Shown one piece after another: positions 5,730-6,350 of a stretch of DNA of 6,350 bases. The notes beneath the pieces are model-generated. The model did no database searches and was not told where the DNA came from. It was given only the letters and a program-made list of their open reading frames with translations. Source of the DNA: Acidobacteriota bacterium (GTDB lineage: Bacteria > Acidobacteriota > Terriglobia > Terriglobales > Acidobacteriaceae); assembly GCA_021782675.1 (NCBI GenBank), contig JAJXUS010000122.1, positions 1 through 6,350 of the forward strand, given 5' to 3'. A program made the position numbers and the translations under genes. Each line of letters begins with the position of its first letter. The first letter of the stretch is position 1.

Positions 5730-6107
5730 TTATGCGTTAAACGACGATCCGCAGCCGCAGGTGCTCTTGGTGTTCGGGTTATCGAACTTGAAGCCCGAGG
5801 CTTCGAGCGTCTCGAGATAGTCCACAGTGCAGCCCTTCAGGTACATCATGGACGTGGCGTCGACAAAGACCTTAAGATCTTCAAACATCATGACTTTATC
5901 CATCATGCCGGGCTGATTCTCAAACGACATGGAGTACTGGAAGCCAGAGCATCCGCCGCCGACGACGCCCAGACGAAGGCCTGCAGGGACAGGGTCCTGG
6001 GTCGCCATAATCTCTTTCACCTTTGCGACGGCCTGTGGGGTAAGGACGACATTCTGGGTGGCAGGCTGGGCCGTTTCGGTTGCTGGATTTGCTGTAGTGG
6101 TTGCCAT
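5730..6107 (-). CDS. erpA: A-type iron-sulfur cluster carrier/insertion protein (ErpA/IscA/HesB family)
   Basis: This 125-residue protein has the HesB-like fold of A-type Fe-S carriers, which take [2Fe-2S] or [4Fe-4S] clusters from an assembly scaffold and hand them to apo-enzymes in the cytoplasm. The three ligand cysteines are present: C53 in GGGCSGF, then C117 and C119 in STCGCGSSF, giving the classical C-X63-C-X-C spacing. VVLTPQAVAKVKEI (20-33) and LRLGVVGGGCSGFQY (44-58) are typical family blocks. The ATG at 6107 is chosen because GAGG lies a few bases upstream and the family domain starts near residue 19; an in-frame ATG 16 codons earlier would begin upstream of the likely promoter. 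Residues 2-18 are a Thr/Ala-rich, probably disordered extension absent from short homologues. C93 is an additional cysteine. The symbol is tentative: ErpA, IscA and SufA cannot be told apart confidently from sequence alone, and no isc or suf genes are adjacent. Confidence 0.93.
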   Translation of the reverse strand: MATTTANPATETAQPATQNVVLTPQAVAKVKEIMATQDPVPAGLRLGVVGGGCSGFQYSMSFENQPGMMDKVMMFEDLKVFVDATSMMYLKGCTVDYLETLEASGFKFDNPNTKSTCGCGSSFNA

Positions 6108-6125
6108 ATTTCCCTCGCTGGCTCT

Positions 6126-6155
6126 ATGATACCGCCGTCGGACGGCGTGGAACAA
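6126..6155 (-). promoter_or_regulatory. Candidate erpA promoter with a dyad in the spacer
   Basis: On the minus strand TTGTTC (complement of 6150-6155) and TATCAT (complement of 6126-6131) are separated by 18 bases. The -10 matches consensus at five of six positions and the -35 at three. Transcription would begin near 6119, giving a leader of about 12 bases. The spacer holds a perfect dyad at 6133-6147: CGCCGTC, one central G, GACGGCG. A factor bound there would sit between the two promoter elements. The bases from 6156 to 6268 carry a second hairpin-like dyad (TCGCAGC 6172-6178, GCTGCGA 6184-6190) and no clear rightward promoter. Confidence 0.45.
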
Positions 6156-6268
6156 GCCGCCTCCTGAATCGTCGCAGCAACGCGCTGCGATCCCCAGCCG
6201 GCGGACGATGCCGTTCTCAACCCGGAGTCACTGAGCGCGGCTTGCCCGGTGCTCCAAAGGTGAACCCG

Positions 6269-6350
6269 ATGGCCTACATTACCGGCATCTGGATTGTCTG
6301 GGCGGTCCTGGCGTTACTGCTTCTCATTCTTCTCGGATATCGTGCAACCA
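6269..6350 (+). CDS. Small membrane protein of unknown function (N-terminal 27 codons, partial)
   Basis: The frame opens at ATG 6269 and runs off the window edge. AAAGG (6256-6260) lies 8 bases upstream, so this ATG is preferred over an in-frame GTG at 6260, which overlaps the ribosome site. The visible residues begin MAYITGIWIVWAVLALLLLI and end LLGYRAT. They form one hydrophobic, Trp-containing segment of about 18-20 residues, which would be a transmembrane helix or uncleaved anchor; there is no positively charged N-terminus before it as a Sec signal would have. I do not recognise the family. It is divergent from the Fe-S carrier gene. Confidence 0.55.
   Translation, partial: MAYITGIWIVWAVLALLLLILLGYRAT

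Noticed and set aside
1..6350. CRISPR array, insertion sequence, integrase, tRNA or rRNA
   Set aside because: No regularly spaced direct repeats, transposase motifs, terminal inverted repeats, cloverleaf sequences or rRNA-like stretches were seen by eye on either strand.

Overview
The window reads like ordinary chromosome from an Acidobacteriota bacterium, most likely class Terriglobia (the Terriglobus, Granulicella and Edaphobacter type of soil bacterium). The reasons are moderately high GC, a TonB-dependent receptor N-terminus of the kind that is expanded in that group, a bacterial peptide-N-glycosidase A of the type characterised from Terriglobus roseus, and a Gly/Ser-swollen type II secretion pseudopilin. 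The placement is inferred from protein families, because no rRNA or other taxonomic marker is present.

Layout, left to right. A TonB-dependent receptor with a carboxypeptidase-regulatory-like domain begins at 204 and runs leftward out of the window. A 340-base divergent intergenic region separates it from a rightward pair: a CutC-family protein (545-1279) followed 95 bases later by a DeoR/GlpR-type repressor (1375-2160). The pair ends in a two-way terminator (2179-2209), shared with a convergent secreted peptide-N4-asparagine amidase A (2230-3972, minus). Divergent from the amidase is a pseudopilin-like protein (4102-5655, GTG start) with two long Gly/Ser/Ala-rich tracts around a conserved block. 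It converges with an A-type Fe-S carrier of the ErpA/IscA/HesB family (5730-6107, minus) across a perfect 26-bp inverted repeat acting as a two-way terminator. The right edge holds the first 27 codons of a small membrane protein (6269 onward, plus).

How the genes may work together. The outer-membrane receptor, the secreted N-glycan-releasing amidase and the sugar-sensing type of regulator are consistent with feeding on glycoproteins or polysaccharides from plants, fungi or other soil eukaryotes, but the gene order does not form one operon and the link is an inference. CutC next to a DeoR-family regulator hints at a role in carbohydrate metabolism rather than copper. The pseudopilin and the Fe-S carrier look like separate housekeeping units.

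The most notable items are the acid-type N-glycanase homologue, the pseudopilin with its degenerate prepilin motif and protein-level repeats, a dyad lying over the putative cutC -10 box, and a dyad inside the putative erpA promoter spacer. I found no CRISPR array, insertion sequence, tRNA, rRNA or clear sign of recent horizontal transfer.
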